The notes below the pieces were generated by a model, which was not told the origin of the DNA, made no database searches, and saw only the letters and a list, made by a program, of their open reading frames with translations. Below, in pieces: positions 42,388-52,607 of a DNA stretch of 64,000 nucleotides. This DNA comes from Methanospirillum hungatei (lineage in GTDB: Archaea > Halobacteriota > Methanomicrobia > Methanomicrobiales > Methanospirillaceae): positions 2,976,001-3,040,000 of the forward strand of contig NZ_CP077107.1 of NCBI RefSeq assembly GCF_019263745.1, given 5' to 3'. The position numbers were made by a program, and so were the translations under genes. Every line of letters begins with the position of its first letter. The stretch's first letter is position 1.

Positions 42388-45264
42388 TCATATCCTAATC
42401 TCTCGACGACATTGCGATGAACTATTCTGAAATACAACTTTGCGAGTTATCGAAAAATTGCCCGCTGATTGATAGGTATGATTTATGGGATTTCCATAGG
42501 CAGTTACCCCATCACCAAAATCCCAGAATTCCCAGGTAGCATCCGGATAAGATTCAGAAATTATTGAAATATTCCTGGTTTCATTTCCTTCTGGAAGAAA
42601 TAGTGAGAAATTTGCCCAATTTGGTGATATATTCCGGTCTGAAACAAGATGTATTTCATGATCTCTAGTGACTGGATTCAATATCCATGAATTATGAACA
42701 TGAACCGGAATCGTATCAACAAGAAGATGGACAATATGAAAATCAGTTAATGTTGTCATTTGAAATGGGATTAACGACCCCTTCGGCACAGTGATGGTTC
42801 CGTTTGGAGTAATCATACTTCCATAATCGGATGAAACACTGATTGAGTAAAATACTGGATCTGGTGTTGGCGGAGGTACGGGGATTATTGTTGGAATCGG
42901 TGTAGGAACTGGGATTATCTGTGAGAATTCTACAAATACATAGTGCTTTGAACGAATATCAGGAAGTGTGAACACCGGAACAGGTCCCTGTGGAATTGAA
43001 TCAAGGTACACATTCTTTACTGTATACCCGGCACATGGCGTACTACGAATGGAAAGATCTGAAGATTCTGAAACAATTACAATTCCATGTGGTTCTGTTT
43101 TTCCTCCATTTCCTGAATGAATAGTTATTTCATACGAAGGATTAGGAGGAGACTGAATCCTAAATATCACTGTATCAAATGACAAAACTCCATTCGGATT
43201 TTCAACATACAGGTTGTATTCCCCAGCAATCACTCCAGTAAGATCAAAGCTACCACGAACACTGGTTCCCTCTTCAGTTATCACCGTTGGTCCAGTAGTT
43301 ACAACGATCTCACCACTTTCCGGATCACGAAGATGGAGAACACAACCGTCAAGAAAACCTGATCCAGTGACGGTTACCTCAACATTCTCCTCTGATGTTA
43401 ATCCGGAATCCGGGTTCACTGAAATCACAACAGGAACAGGATGACTTATACTGAATACCACATCCTCGACATTACTCTGATCGTCTGGATTGACCACTCG
43501 TACCACATAATTACCCGCAGTTACTCCGGACAGATCAAAACTACCACAAACACTGTTTCCCTCTTCAGTAACCACCGTCGGTCCAGAAGTTACAACGATC
43601 TCACCACTTTCCGGATCACGAAGATGGAGAACACAACCGTCAAGAAAACCTGATCCAGTGACGGTTACCTCAACACTCTCCTCTGATGTTAATCCGGAAT
43701 CCGGGTTCACCGAAATCACAACAGGAGCAGGATGATTTATACTGAATACCACATCCTCGACATTACTCTGACCATCTGGATTGACCACTCTTACTATATA
43801 GTCCCCCACAGTTACTCCGGACAGATCAAAACTACCACAAACACTGTTTCCCTCTTCATTCACTACCGTCGGTCCGGAAGTCACAACGATCTCACCACTA
43901 TCCGGATCACGAAGATGGAGAACACAACCGTCAAGAAAACCTGATCCAGTGACGGTTACCTCAACACTCTCCTCTGATGTTAATCCGGAATCCGGGTTCA
44001 CCGAAATCACAACAGGAGCAGGATGATTTATACTGAATACCACATCTTCGACATTACTCTGACCATCTGGATTGACCACTCTTACTATATAGTCCCCCAC
44101 AGTTACTCCGGACAGATCAAAACTACCACAAACACTGGTTCCCCCTTCATTCACCCCCGTTGGTCCTGAAGTCACAACGATCTCACCACTTTCCGGATCA
44201 CGAAGATGGAGAACACAACCGTCTAAAAAACCTGATCCAGTGATAGTTACCTCAACACTCTCCTCTGATGTTAATCCGGAATCCGGGTTCACCGAAATCA
44301 CAACAGGAACAGGATGACTTATACTGAATACCACATCCTCGGCATTACTCTGACCGTCTGGATTGACCACTCGTACCACATAATCACCGACAGATAATCC
44401 GGAAAGATCAAAAATACCTTGAACACTGTTTCCCCCTTCATTCACCCCCGTTGGTCCTGAACTCACAACGATCTCACCACTTTCAGGATCACGAAGATGG
44501 AGAACACAACCGTCAAGGAACCCAGAACCGGTGACGGTTACCTCAATATTCTCATCTGAAGTTAATCCGATTTCTGGCTGGACACCTGTTACAACAGGAG
44601 GAATGCCAATCGTAGTGAAATAAACAAGTTCGGATGATACCTGACCATCACCATTGACAACCTGGACACGATACACCCCACCATGTTCAGTATCAACTGA
44701 AAATGAAGCTGAAAGACTATCCCCATTATGAACTACTGTAGATGCCTGATAAATGGTCCCGGATTCATGTACCAGTTCAACAAGAGAGTCAAAAGTAAAA
44801 CCACTTCCCGTCACCGTACATGAAAATGGTTGTTCGTTTACCTGACCTGAATCAGGGGTAATTGCAGTTACTTTGGGAGATACTGGATACATTATCTTAA
44901 AAGGAACCTGACTCACATATGTTGCTAATGAGCGAGTCTTCATCCATATTTGGTACGAACCGACTTCTTGTTGGGCGATATCAAAAGTAACGGACAATTG
45001 GGTATCCGAATGAATTGAAAAACTTGAACATGGTATTCTATTGGTAATCGATTGATTTAGCAATATTTGATCAATTATTTCACTTTGAAAACCACTTCCA
45101 GTTATGGTAATCGTAACCTGGCCGGTATTTGTCCCACTTACCGGTGTAAAAGAATCAATACTCATTGCTCCGGCTGCTGAAGAAACCAGAAATAATGACG
45201 ATAAACACATCAAACACACAAAATGGATAACAACACGACGCACAATCATGAAAGGAACCCACAT
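42388..45264 (-). CDS. Large surface protein with TIG/IPT repeats and C-terminal PKD
   Basis: 958 residues. Signal peptide ends near VSSAAGAMS. Two diverged IPT/TIG-like domains (about 35-220), then five 97-residue repeats (223-707) with NPDSGLTSEE, GSGFLDGCVLHLRDP and VVRVVNPDGQSN. Next come a GxGGKTxPxG-type surface domain twice (about 710-860), with a Pro/Thr-rich linker between, and a PKD-like end (WDFGDGVTAYGNPINHTY). Each repeat has one conserved Cys (GCVLH), unusual for secreted TIG domains. Start could be ATG 45249. Likely adhesin or S-layer-associated. Confidence 0.87.
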   Translation of the reverse strand: MWVPFMIVRRVVIHFVCLMCLSSLFLVSSAAGAMSIDSFTPVSGTNTGQVTITITGSGFQSEIIDQILLNQSITNRIPCSSFSIHSDTQLSVTFDIAQQEVGSYQIWMKTRSLATYVSQVPFKIMYPVSPKVTAITPDSGQVNEQPFSCTVTGSGFTFDSLVELVHESGTIYQASTVVHNGDSLSASFSVDTEHGGVYRVQVVNGDGQVSSELVYFTTIGIPPVVTGVQPEIGLTSDENIEVTVTGSGFLDGCVLHLRDPESGEIVVSSGPTGVNEGGNSVQGIFDLSGLSVGDYVVRVVNPDGQSNAEDVVFSISHPVPVVISVNPDSGLTSEESVEVTITGSGFLDGCVLHLRDPESGEIVVTSGPTGVNEGGTSVCGSFDLSGVTVGDYIVRVVNPDGQSNVEDVVFSINHPAPVVISVNPDSGLTSEESVEVTVTGSGFLDGCVLHLRDPDSGEIVVTSGPTVVNEEGNSVCGSFDLSGVTVGDYIVRVVNPDGQSNVEDVVFSINHPAPVVISVNPDSGLTSEESVEVTVTGSGFLDGCVLHLRDPESGEIVVTSGPTVVTEEGNSVCGSFDLSGVTAGNYVVRVVNPDDQSNVEDVVFSISHPVPVVISVNPDSGLTSEENVEVTVTGSGFLDGCVLHLRDPESGEIVVTTGPTVITEEGTSVRGSFDLTGVIAGEYNLYVENPNGVLSFDTVIFRIQSPPNPSYEITIHSGNGGKTEPHGIVIVSESSDLSIRSTPCAGYTVKNVYLDSIPQGPVPVFTLPDIRSKHYVFVEFSQIIPVPTPIPTIIPVPPPTPDPVFYSISVSSDYGSMITPNGTITVPKGSLIPFQMTTLTDFHIVHLLVDTIPVHVHNSWILNPVTRDHEIHLVSDRNISPNWANFSLFLPEGNETRNISIISESYPDATWEFWDFGDGVTAYGNPINHTYQSAGNFSITRKVVFQNSSSQCRREIRI
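43144..44598 (-). repeat. Five tandem 291-bp repeats inside the TIG surface gene
   Basis: Repeat units begin at residues 223, 320, 417, 514 and 611 of the protein, exactly 97 codons apart. Units 2-5 are nearly identical at DNA level over most of their length; unit 1 and the end of unit 5 are more diverged, as expected for recent internal amplification and homogenisation. Confidence 0.9.
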
Positions 45265-45356
45265 GGTAGGTGAGAACAGAATATTAATGTCACGATTTTA
45301 TGGCATAGGTTATATATACTAAAATAAGGAGAAAAATAAAATATTTGATTAACGTA

Positions 45357-46202
45357 TCACCCTAACTCAAAGGTGGTAACTCCAAAAATTTCGTCAAGAG
45401 GGAGGGATGGCATCTTTTTCGTATACATCCGTGCAGTTCCGAACACCTGAGTCATTGAACGTTTTTGAGCCATTCGGACAGCTGCAGAATTTGGTTCAGG
45501 TGTATCGAAAAATACCATTTCACCAGAAATTGTTGCAGTAAGCCCATCAAATAACTCATCTGCTATTGCAGGGGAATTAGCGAAGATGGGCCCTATTTTG
45601 TATCCTTCATAGCATTTGCGGATAACTCCATACCCATTGATCTGTTCCTTGTTATCGATCTTCACGAGAGCTGTTGCTTCTGGCTGTTGTATCCAGTTTT
45701 TTAGGAATACTTCTCTTTTAACCGGAAAGTGAGCAGTATCATATTGAAGAAGAGAATCAAACGGCACATCTGTTGCGAATACAAGATCCGGCTGATCAGT
45801 TCCATTACCAATACCTTGCCACCGGATGTTTCGGTATGCAAACTGAAGACCTATCTTTGCATGATATTTATCCTGCATCTCATAAACGCCGTCTCCACCA
45901 AAGTTTCTATCACCCACATGTCGAAGCATCGCAGAAAAGATATCCCATCCGATACCATGATGCCGGAATGGTTCCTTTACAATGTAAAAACCACCAAAAG
46001 AAAAAGTGTTGTCATAATTAGTAGCAACACCAACTCCCAGAATCTCATCCTCATGTTCAGCACAAAACCAGCCATCAGGATCAACCGGATAATGACATTC
46101 TGCATCATAAAGACCGGGATTCCATCCGACATCCCGTGCCCATTCAATGGGAATATGTATCTCATCCGGTCTTATCGTTCTGATATGATATGAAAAAGAC
46201 AT
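45357..46202 (-). CDS. GNAT family acetyltransferase
   Basis: 281 residues from ATG 46202. The N-terminal 130 residues are a GNAT domain: RTIRPDEIHIPIEWARDVGWNPG, GVGVATNYDNTFSFGGFYI and the acetyl-CoA loop EPFRHHGIGWDIFSAML. A second half (140-281) resembles the YitH/HolE-type extension found in double-GNAT proteins. Acetyl acceptor unknown. Single gene, divergent from the PLD gene. Confidence 0.87.
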   Translation of the reverse strand: MSFSYHIRTIRPDEIHIPIEWARDVGWNPGLYDAECHYPVDPDGWFCAEHEDEILGVGVATNYDNTFSFGGFYIVKEPFRHHGIGWDIFSAMLRHVGDRNFGGDGVYEMQDKYHAKIGLQFAYRNIRWQGIGNGTDQPDLVFATDVPFDSLLQYDTAHFPVKREVFLKNWIQQPEATALVKIDNKEQINGYGVIRKCYEGYKIGPIFANSPAIADELFDGLTATISGEMVFFDTPEPNSAAVRMAQKRSMTQVFGTARMYTKKMPSLPLDEIFGVTTFELG

Positions 46203-46342
46203 ATGAACCAAATCAGTACATCGTTCAAAAGAGTAATAAAACCGGCGATGTATGAAGAATGTCCGGGCAGGTGAGCGGAGAGTATCAGATCCATATCCTT
46301 CTATTAAGGAAAGAATAATGAAATACCATACAGGTGGACAGT

Positions 46343-47815
46343 ATGATACATGATTTGGTTTTATTCCTGAATGATTTCATTCTCCCTATAATTTTTATCG
46401 TCAATATACTCTTTGCCATCATGGTTGTTTTTATTGAGAGGAAAAATCCCACAGCGACTATTGCCTGGCTTATGGCACTTCTTCTCCTTCCGGTTGTCGG
46501 CTTTATTCTCTACCTCTTTGTTGGTCAGAGTTTTTACCGGGAGCGAATGTTCAGAGTAAAAAAAGAGGACGATGACAGTCTTACAACCATCATTGAATCC
46601 CAAAAGAAAGAACTCTTTGTGAATGATGTACCAGGAGAGCATCCGATTTCTGATGCGTATAAACGGATGATGTTCATGCTCATGGAGAGCAATAAAGCAC
46701 CAGTTACGGTGAGAAATGAAGTTAGCGTATTTATTGATGGAAATGATAAATTTAAAGCCTTGGTTGATGCCATTCGAGGAGCGCAGGATCATATTCACCT
46801 TGAATATTATATTCTCAAAGATGATGAGATTGGAAACGAAGTTTTTGCAGCTCTGACCGAACGTGCACAAGCCGGAGTAACTGTTCGATTCCTGGGTGAC
46901 GGTCTTGGTTGTGCCGGGCCGGGAAAGAAATTTTTCGAACCTTACCAGAAGGCAGGAGGAAAACTTGCATTCTTCTTTCCATCACTCATGAATATATCAC
47001 ACCCCAGACTTAATTACCGAAACCATAGAAAAATTGCTGTTATCGATGGAAAAGTGGGATTCATTGGCGGTTTTAATATTGGAGATGATTATTTAAGCAG
47101 AATTCCCCAATGGGCACCATGGCGGGACACTGCCGTACAAGTATCGGGAGACGCCGTTCTGGCAATGCAGATGCGATTCTTTCTTGACTGGAATTATGCT
47201 GCAAAGGACGATACCCTGGAGTACTCACCACGATTTTTCCCGGATAATGGTGCCCCGGTTGATGCCTGGGTTCCCATCCAGATCGTGTCTGGAGGCCCGG
47301 ATACTTATTGGAACCCGATAAAAGAATCATATCTGAAACTCATCACCCTTGCATCAGATTCGGTATACATTCAGACACCCTATTTCATTCCTGATGAAAG
47401 CATTATGGATGCCCTCCGGATGGCAGCACTATCAGGGATTGATGTTCGGATCATGATGCCGGCAAAACCTGATCACATGTTTGTTTATTGGGCAGGATAT
47501 TCCTACATTGAGCAACTGGTAGAATCCGGAGTCAGAGCGTATACCTATGATACCGGATTTATCCATGCAAAAACTATTGTAGTAGATGAGGTAGCTGCTT
47601 CCGTTGGAAGTGCAAATTGGGATGTCAGAAGTTTCAGACTCAATTTTGAAACAAATACCATCATGTATGATCATACCATAGCAAAAGAACTGAAAGAATT
47701 TTTTATTCATGATCTTCAGGTCAGTACTGAACTAACAAAAGAACGGTTTGAAGCCCTGCCTACAAAAATAAAGATAAAACAATCTATTTCAAGGCTTTTC
47801 TCTCCGCTCCTCTGA
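46343..47815 (+). CDS. cls: Cardiolipin synthase-like phospholipase D protein
   Basis: 490 residues from ATG 46343, behind AGGTGG; a GTG at 46334 is less likely. Two N-terminal membrane helices (about 8-30 and 42-62), then two HKD motifs: HRKIAVIDGKVGFIGG near 230 and HAKTIVVDEVAASVGS near 405, the catalytic pair of the PLD family. It joins phospholipid head groups to glycerophospholipids; archaeal members make diether cardiolipin analogues. Full length for Cls. Confidence 0.92.
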   Translation: MIHDLVLFLNDFILPIIFIVNILFAIMVVFIERKNPTATIAWLMALLLLPVVGFILYLFVGQSFYRERMFRVKKEDDDSLTTIIESQKKELFVNDVPGEHPISDAYKRMMFMLMESNKAPVTVRNEVSVFIDGNDKFKALVDAIRGAQDHIHLEYYILKDDEIGNEVFAALTERAQAGVTVRFLGDGLGCAGPGKKFFEPYQKAGGKLAFFFPSLMNISHPRLNYRNHRKIAVIDGKVGFIGGFNIGDDYLSRIPQWAPWRDTAVQVSGDAVLAMQMRFFLDWNYAAKDDTLEYSPRFFPDNGAPVDAWVPIQIVSGGPDTYWNPIKESYLKLITLASDSVYIQTPYFIPDESIMDALRMAALSGIDVRIMMPAKPDHMFVYWAGYSYIEQLVESGVRAYTYDTGFIHAKTIVVDEVAASVGSANWDVRSFRLNFETNTIMYDHTIAKELKEFFIHDLQVSTELTKERFEALPTKIKIKQSISRLFSPLL

Positions 47816-48718
47816 ACAATCATATCCTTTTTTTCGGTTACTGTACAGCGTGAATTTTCTTTGACAGGATGTTATCAGATGTGAGGTTCTTCTTTTTTGT
47901 ACAGAATAATGTGCACCCAGTTTTGAAAGCGAATATGGGACAAAACTCCAGGCAATCACTCCAGCGGTGGCACCTTTGGCAATATAACCTCCTGGCCTGC
48001 CCATGACAACATTTTTTCGTTTCAGAACGCCTTTGAGAAAATCTTCAACTGAATCAGCCTGAACACCAGTTACAACATTTCCGACATCTGATAAAATATG
48101 TGCATCTGAACCGCCAGTATAAGGGATTTTATGATGTTCTGCATATGCAATAGCCTTTTTATTCAGGCTCTCGATCATGCCTCCACAGATAACCTCAATA
48201 CCATCAATATGATCAAGAACTCCTGGAAGCATCTGTTTTTCAACACATTTGAGAACACCGCGATTAATCCCATAATACCCAAATGGATGAGCTGCTATCC
48301 GGAGACAATCAAATGATTCGGCAAGAAGCAGACAGTCCAGAACTGGAAGATTTTTCGGAAGCCCTGGTGTTTTTTCTGTTCGCCGCCGGGAGAATTCATC
48401 GTAAAAATCCTGCATATCACCTCCTGTATAAAAATATAACAAGAGGTGGGGACCCTCTTGTGTTTCAAGTTCAATACCGGGGATAATAAGAACATCTGAT
48501 CTGATTGATAAAGCCTGAAGAGAACCACTAATTTCATTATGATCAGTTATTGCAACCCCTATCTGCCGATCTGATGCATATCTGATCAGATCCTCAATCC
48601 GTGTTATTCCATCTGAATGAGTAGTATGCAAATGCATATCCAATGGATAATATCCATGCGAAAGAAGTAAAGCAATGTCAGGTCTGGAATAATCAATGGT
48701 GCTGGAATGATCAATCAT
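47789..48718 (-). CDS. PHP-domain phosphoesterase
   Basis: 309 residues. DMHLHTTHSDG metal-binding motif near residue 28, ITDHNEISG, PGIELETQEGPHLL, AHPFGYYG and GSDAHILSD: complete set of PHP metal ligands. It may act on nucleotides, histidinol phosphate or RNA ends; the family is too wide to choose. Its last 9 codons overlap the convergent cls gene by 27 bases. The membrane-protein gene upstream ends 12 bases before it. Confidence 0.9.
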   Translation of the reverse strand: MIDHSSTIDYSRPDIALLLSHGYYPLDMHLHTTHSDGITRIEDLIRYASDRQIGVAITDHNEISGSLQALSIRSDVLIIPGIELETQEGPHLLLYFYTGGDMQDFYDEFSRRRTEKTPGLPKNLPVLDCLLLAESFDCLRIAAHPFGYYGINRGVLKCVEKQMLPGVLDHIDGIEVICGGMIESLNKKAIAYAEHHKIPYTGGSDAHILSDVGNVVTGVQADSVEDFLKGVLKRKNVVMGRPGGYIAKGATAGVIAWSFVPYSLSKLGAHYSVQKRRTSHLITSCQRKFTLYSNRKKGYDCSEERREKP

Positions 48719-48730
48719 TTTTTGTTGAAT

Positions 48731-49384
48731 TCACGAACGTATTTTATTAAAGGTATGTTTTTTTAAGTAACAACTCGGTAGGGGCTTAACCCCTTGGTAT
48801 AAATCCTGTGTTTTCATCCAAGGAGTTACAAAATATAATAGAAATGGCGCAATACATCCGCTCACTATGATATTTACAATAAACCAGCTTCCCATAGTAT
48901 TGAAAAGCTGGGCGGATGAGATTATTCCTCCGATTTCAAGCGTAAATGCTCCCCAGATAGCACCAGCGAGATTATTGAGAATCACTCCAAATATCATGAA
49001 TACCATCAGATCATGCCAGGTTTGAAGAACTGGGTCTGCATGAAAATACCGAAATGCAATCAAGGGAATGAAAGCCTGCAAAAGATCTGCTACTGACCAG
49101 TAGAGAGAAACATCTAAAGGGAGCCCGCTCAGAATCCCCGCTCCAATAACACATCCAAAATACGCAGCAAATACTCCCCACATTCCAAACCATAATGCAC
49201 ACACGATCATGAATGCCACAATCAGGTAAAAAGATGAAACACCTGGAACAATCGGATAGGAAAAGACGAAATATTTCGCACCAAGTGAATGAAGACACAC
49301 CAGTAAAAAAAATAAAGATAGATAAATTATTGTTGGTGGTCGGGCTATTTCTTCATTGCATAGATCTGACTGTTCCTGAACCAC
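48731..49384 (-). CDS. Integral membrane protein, MASE1-like
   Basis: 217 residues from a GTG at 49384. Six to seven hydrophobic helices cover residues 18-190; loops are short. The pattern (GVSSFYLIVAFMIVCALWFGMWGVFAAYFGCVIGAG) recalls MASE1-type sensor membrane domains, which normally carry a C-terminal output domain; none is present. Operon with the PHP gene. It is divergent from a PAS kinase, and the two might share a signal, though this is speculation. Confidence 0.75.
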   Translation of the reverse strand: MVQEQSDLCNEEIARPPTIIYLSLFFLLVCLHSLGAKYFVFSYPIVPGVSSFYLIVAFMIVCALWFGMWGVFAAYFGCVIGAGILSGLPLDVSLYWSVADLLQAFIPLIAFRYFHADPVLQTWHDLMVFMIFGVILNNLAGAIWGAFTLEIGGIISSAQLFNTMGSWFIVNIIVSGCIAPFLLYFVTPWMKTQDLYQGVKPLPSCYLKKHTFNKIRS

Positions 49385-49448
49385 AGGATACTACATATGT
49401 AAGAAGAGGATATAAACAATTACCTGATATCAGAAGTCCGGAGAAATA

Positions 49449-51089
49449 ATGCATCCAATGATAACAAAATGGAGACAGGATCCAGTAACGGGTGCATTTT
49501 TTATCGCTCTTTTACTGGCACTTATCTTGTTTCCATATTGGTGGCTTGCTGACCGGTGGTTTAGGACTATCATATTTGATGACGCAACACGGTTTACTTT
49601 TACTTCAACTACTTTTCTTCTGATACTGGCAATAGTTGATTGTGCATTTCTTGTCAGATATTATCAGATCAGACGAAAAAATGATCTTGCTCATAGTGCT
49701 GACCTAATACGAAAAGGAGCTGAAAATTATCGGTTGCTCATTGAAAAAGCACCTTTTCCCATCGTGATTACCAAACTTTCAGACAGAACAATTTTGGAAA
49801 TTAACAATGAAGCTGCAGACCTCTTCTCTATTATACCATATGAGAGGATAGGAAAAAAAGTATCAGAACGATTTATCACAGCAATGAACCAGGAAAAAAT
49901 TCTTGAGATCCTTTCAACAAAAAAACAGGTCTCTGATTTTGAAGTATCGTTTCAAAAAGACAATAATGAAGTTGTATACGCATCGCTATCCGCTAATATT
50001 ATTGATTATCTCGGTGAAAAGGCAGTTTTTTCCGCTTTTGTAAATATCTCTGAGCGGGTTACTCTTGAAAAGGAAATATTATACCGTGAAGAGAAGTTTT
50101 CAACAGTTTTTCACGAGGTCCCAAATCCGCTGATGATCCTCTCTGATGCCGGGGAAATTATTGAAATTAATAAAGGATGTGAAACCTTTATCGGTCTCTC
50201 AAAGGATCTTCTGGTTAACAAAAAACTTGAAGACTTTCAGTTTTTCCCGGATATTGATAAGGAATTTTACTGTAAGGCAGTTCATGACAGTCAGGCAGTA
50301 GAGACCGTGATAGTTCTTCCTGATAACCGGAGGAAATTTGTATCTCTCTATATCAGGTCAATCTCTATTCATGATGCTCCTCATGGGCTCCTTCTCATCC
50401 AGGATATCGATGAGATAAAAAGAACACAAAATGCTATCAGCCAGGCAAATAATCAACTTTCAATTCTCAACAGCATTACCAGACATGATATCTTAAACAG
50501 GGTTATGGTGGTCATCTCTTATTGTGAACTATTAGGATACAAGGTGAAAGAAGACCCTGAGTCAACCTGGATACGAAATATTGTTAAATCCGGAGAAGAC
50601 ATTCAGGCTTTGATTGATTTTACACGACAATACCAGGATCTGGGAATAAACCCCCCGAAATGGCAACGAGTAGAGGAGATTATGAAAAAGAGAAACATTG
50701 CCTCTCTCCTTTCTGATGTATCTGTCTCTTTGCCAGATGAACACATAGAGGTGTATGCTGACCCTATGTTTGAAAAGGTGTTATACAATCTTATTGACAA
50801 TTCAATTCGTCATGGTGAAAAAGTTACCCTGATATCACTTTCATATGTCAACCATGATCCAGATCTCATTCTTCGGTATACTGATAACGGTGTTGGAATT
50901 AGTACTGAAGATAAGAAAAAAATCTTTAAGAAAGGATTTGGAAAAAATACTGGACTCGGTCTTTTTCTTATCAGGGAGATATTACATTTAACGGGCATTA
51001 TTATTTCTGAAGAAGGGATTCCAGGTAATGGAGTCAGATTTGACATGATAGTTCCAGCGGGTGCATTCCGAACGCAACGTGGTACGTGA
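49449..51089 (+). CDS. Membrane-bound PAS sensor histidine kinase
   Basis: 546 residues. Two membrane helices (about 15-35 and 50-72) with a short loop, two PAS domains (about 95-215 and 220-330), H-box ITRHDILNRVMVVISYCELLG near residue 345, and ATPase motifs NSIRHGE, TDNGVGIS, GFGKNTGLGLFLIREILH. No attached REC domain, so a separate regulator receives the phosphate. Its stop overlaps the GTG/ATG region of the MBL gene. Confidence 0.92.
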   Translation: MHPMITKWRQDPVTGAFFIALLLALILFPYWWLADRWFRTIIFDDATRFTFTSTTFLLILAIVDCAFLVRYYQIRRKNDLAHSADLIRKGAENYRLLIEKAPFPIVITKLSDRTILEINNEAADLFSIIPYERIGKKVSERFITAMNQEKILEILSTKKQVSDFEVSFQKDNNEVVYASLSANIIDYLGEKAVFSAFVNISERVTLEKEILYREEKFSTVFHEVPNPLMILSDAGEIIEINKGCETFIGLSKDLLVNKKLEDFQFFPDIDKEFYCKAVHDSQAVETVIVLPDNRRKFVSLYIRSISIHDAPHGLLLIQDIDEIKRTQNAISQANNQLSILNSITRHDILNRVMVVISYCELLGYKVKEDPESTWIRNIVKSGEDIQALIDFTRQYQDLGINPPKWQRVEEIMKKRNIASLLSDVSVSLPDEHIEVYADPMFEKVLYNLIDNSIRHGEKVTLISLSYVNHDPDLILRYTDNGVGISTEDKKKIFKKGFGKNTGLGLFLIREILHLTGIIISEEGIPGNGVRFDMIVPAGAFRTQRGT

Positions 51090-51094
51090 AAATC

Positions 51095-51982
51095 ATGAGT
51101 GATATTTCATGCACCATTCTCTCCCCCCGGACAAGAATTCTAACTTTTGATGATAATATTTCTGTTCTGCTTATCATCGGAAGCAGATTCACATTTTTGT
51201 GTGATACACACCTCGGTCCGGAATCGATGAAAAAAGTTCTAAATGAATTAGGTACTATCTCGCATCCGGAACAAATGGTGATATTTAATTCTCATTCAGA
51301 CTGGGACCATGTATGGGGGAATTGCGAATTTTCACATAATCTTATAATCGGCCATTCCACCTGCCGGGATCGTTTAAAAGAGCGGGGTGAGTATGACCTG
51401 ATATCTCATTCATCGATGACTCGGGGAATTGTAACAATAACTCTACCAAATATGACCTTTGATAGCCGGCTAACATTTGAAGAGGATGATGTTGAATTTA
51501 TTTATGCTCCTGGGCATACGATAGATTCCTCACTATGTTTTGACCGGAAAGATTCAATCCTCTATGTTGGAGACCTGGTTGAGGATCCGATTCCATACCT
51601 TGATTACGAAAGAACAGATCTCTACCTGAATACACTGGAAATGTTGCTTACATTCCCGGCTGATATTATGGTATCAGCACATTCTGGAATTATAGTCAGG
51701 GATCTGATCAGGGCGAATATTGCATACATACAAGCGGTCCAGGAAGGAAAATCCATTGACAACAGCAGATTTGGAGCATATAATAATGTTCACCAACTCA
51801 ATCTGAACACCCGAATCATGTTCCGTTATGAAAAAGAAGTCAGGGACATATTGAAGGAAAAATTTGATTTTCTCTCTTTCTGGTCACTTTTTCCAAACTT
51901 TGAAAAAAAATCATCGGACGAATTAGAAATAAACTTAAAACAGTACCTCATGGAAATTGAGAACGTACGACACCATCAATAA
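51095..51982 (+). CDS. MBL-fold hydrolase
   Basis: 295 residues from ATG 51095; GTG 51086 overlaps the kinase stop. The metal motif is HSDWDH near residue 68, so the second ligand is Asp instead of the His of HxHxDH. The other ligands are present: GHTIDSS, VGDLVED and AHSG. The C-terminal 80 residues are charged and helical. Substrate unknown. Coupling to the kinase gene suggests linked expression. Confidence 0.85.
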   Translation: MSDISCTILSPRTRILTFDDNISVLLIIGSRFTFLCDTHLGPESMKKVLNELGTISHPEQMVIFNSHSDWDHVWGNCEFSHNLIIGHSTCRDRLKERGEYDLISHSSMTRGIVTITLPNMTFDSRLTFEEDDVEFIYAPGHTIDSSLCFDRKDSILYVGDLVEDPIPYLDYERTDLYLNTLEMLLTFPADIMVSAHSGIIVRDLIRANIAYIQAVQEGKSIDNSRFGAYNNVHQLNLNTRIMFRYEKEVRDILKEKFDFLSFWSLFPNFEKKSSDELEINLKQYLMEIENVRHHQ

Positions 51983-51993
51983 TAAATTAAAAA

Positions 51994-52581
51994 TTATTTA
52001 AAAATTTTTTCGATTCCCGCTGCAATTATTGCTTCATCAGACATGTCTCCATCATGAAGTGTCAATAATTCTAGGACACCATTTAATATCTGGGCTATCA
52101 TGACCATGTGATAATGAACCGGATGATTTGAAAAAATCCCTTCTCTGATGGCTCGAGAATACAGATCTGTCATCCATCGAAACTCTTCATAGGCCCGGTT
52201 TTGAACGGCATCGCTGATGTTTGGAGAATGATGAAACTGAGTTAAGAATCGTGCTTTTTCCGGATTTGCAATACCCCAATCGATATATCGGATAAATCCC
52301 CGTTCAAGCAATGTTCTGGTAGGAAGTGCAGGATTATCTTCATTTCCGACAACCGAACTCATCTCCTTTTTTATCGACAGATATAATTCATCAATAAGAG
52401 TTTGTTTATCAGGAAAATAGTGAAAAAGTGTTCCTGTTGATACATGAGCAGCTTTGCTAATCTGTGATGTTGGTGTTGCATGAAATCCAAAGGTGGTAAA
52501 AAGGTGAAGAGCTGATGATACTATTCTCTCCCGCTTATCTTCGTTATTTATATGAGTTTCTGGTAATTTCTGTAAGTTCAT
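51994..52581 (-). CDS. TetR family regulator
   Basis: 195 residues. HTH at 15-60: RERIVSSALHLFTTFGFHATPTSQISKAA, then STGTLFHYFPDKQTLIDELY. It follows the aldo-keto reductase gene on the same strand after a 27-base gap, so both are probably one operon. A large dyad in front of the reductase is a likely binding site. Confidence 0.9.
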   Translation of the reverse strand: MNLQKLPETHINNEDKRERIVSSALHLFTTFGFHATPTSQISKAAHVSTGTLFHYFPDKQTLIDELYLSIKKEMSSVVGNEDNPALPTRTLLERGFIRYIDWGIANPEKARFLTQFHHSPNISDAVQNRAYEEFRWMTDLYSRAIREGIFSNHPVHYHMVMIAQILNGVLELLTLHDGDMSDEAIIAAGIEKIFK

Positions 52582-52607
52582 GATACATCTTATAAGGAAG
52601 ATCTCAT

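Noticed and set aside
43144-44598. Regular repeats taken for a CRISPR array
   Set aside because: Period is 291 bp and every unit is in frame within a surface protein; no 20-40 bp repeats with unique spacers.
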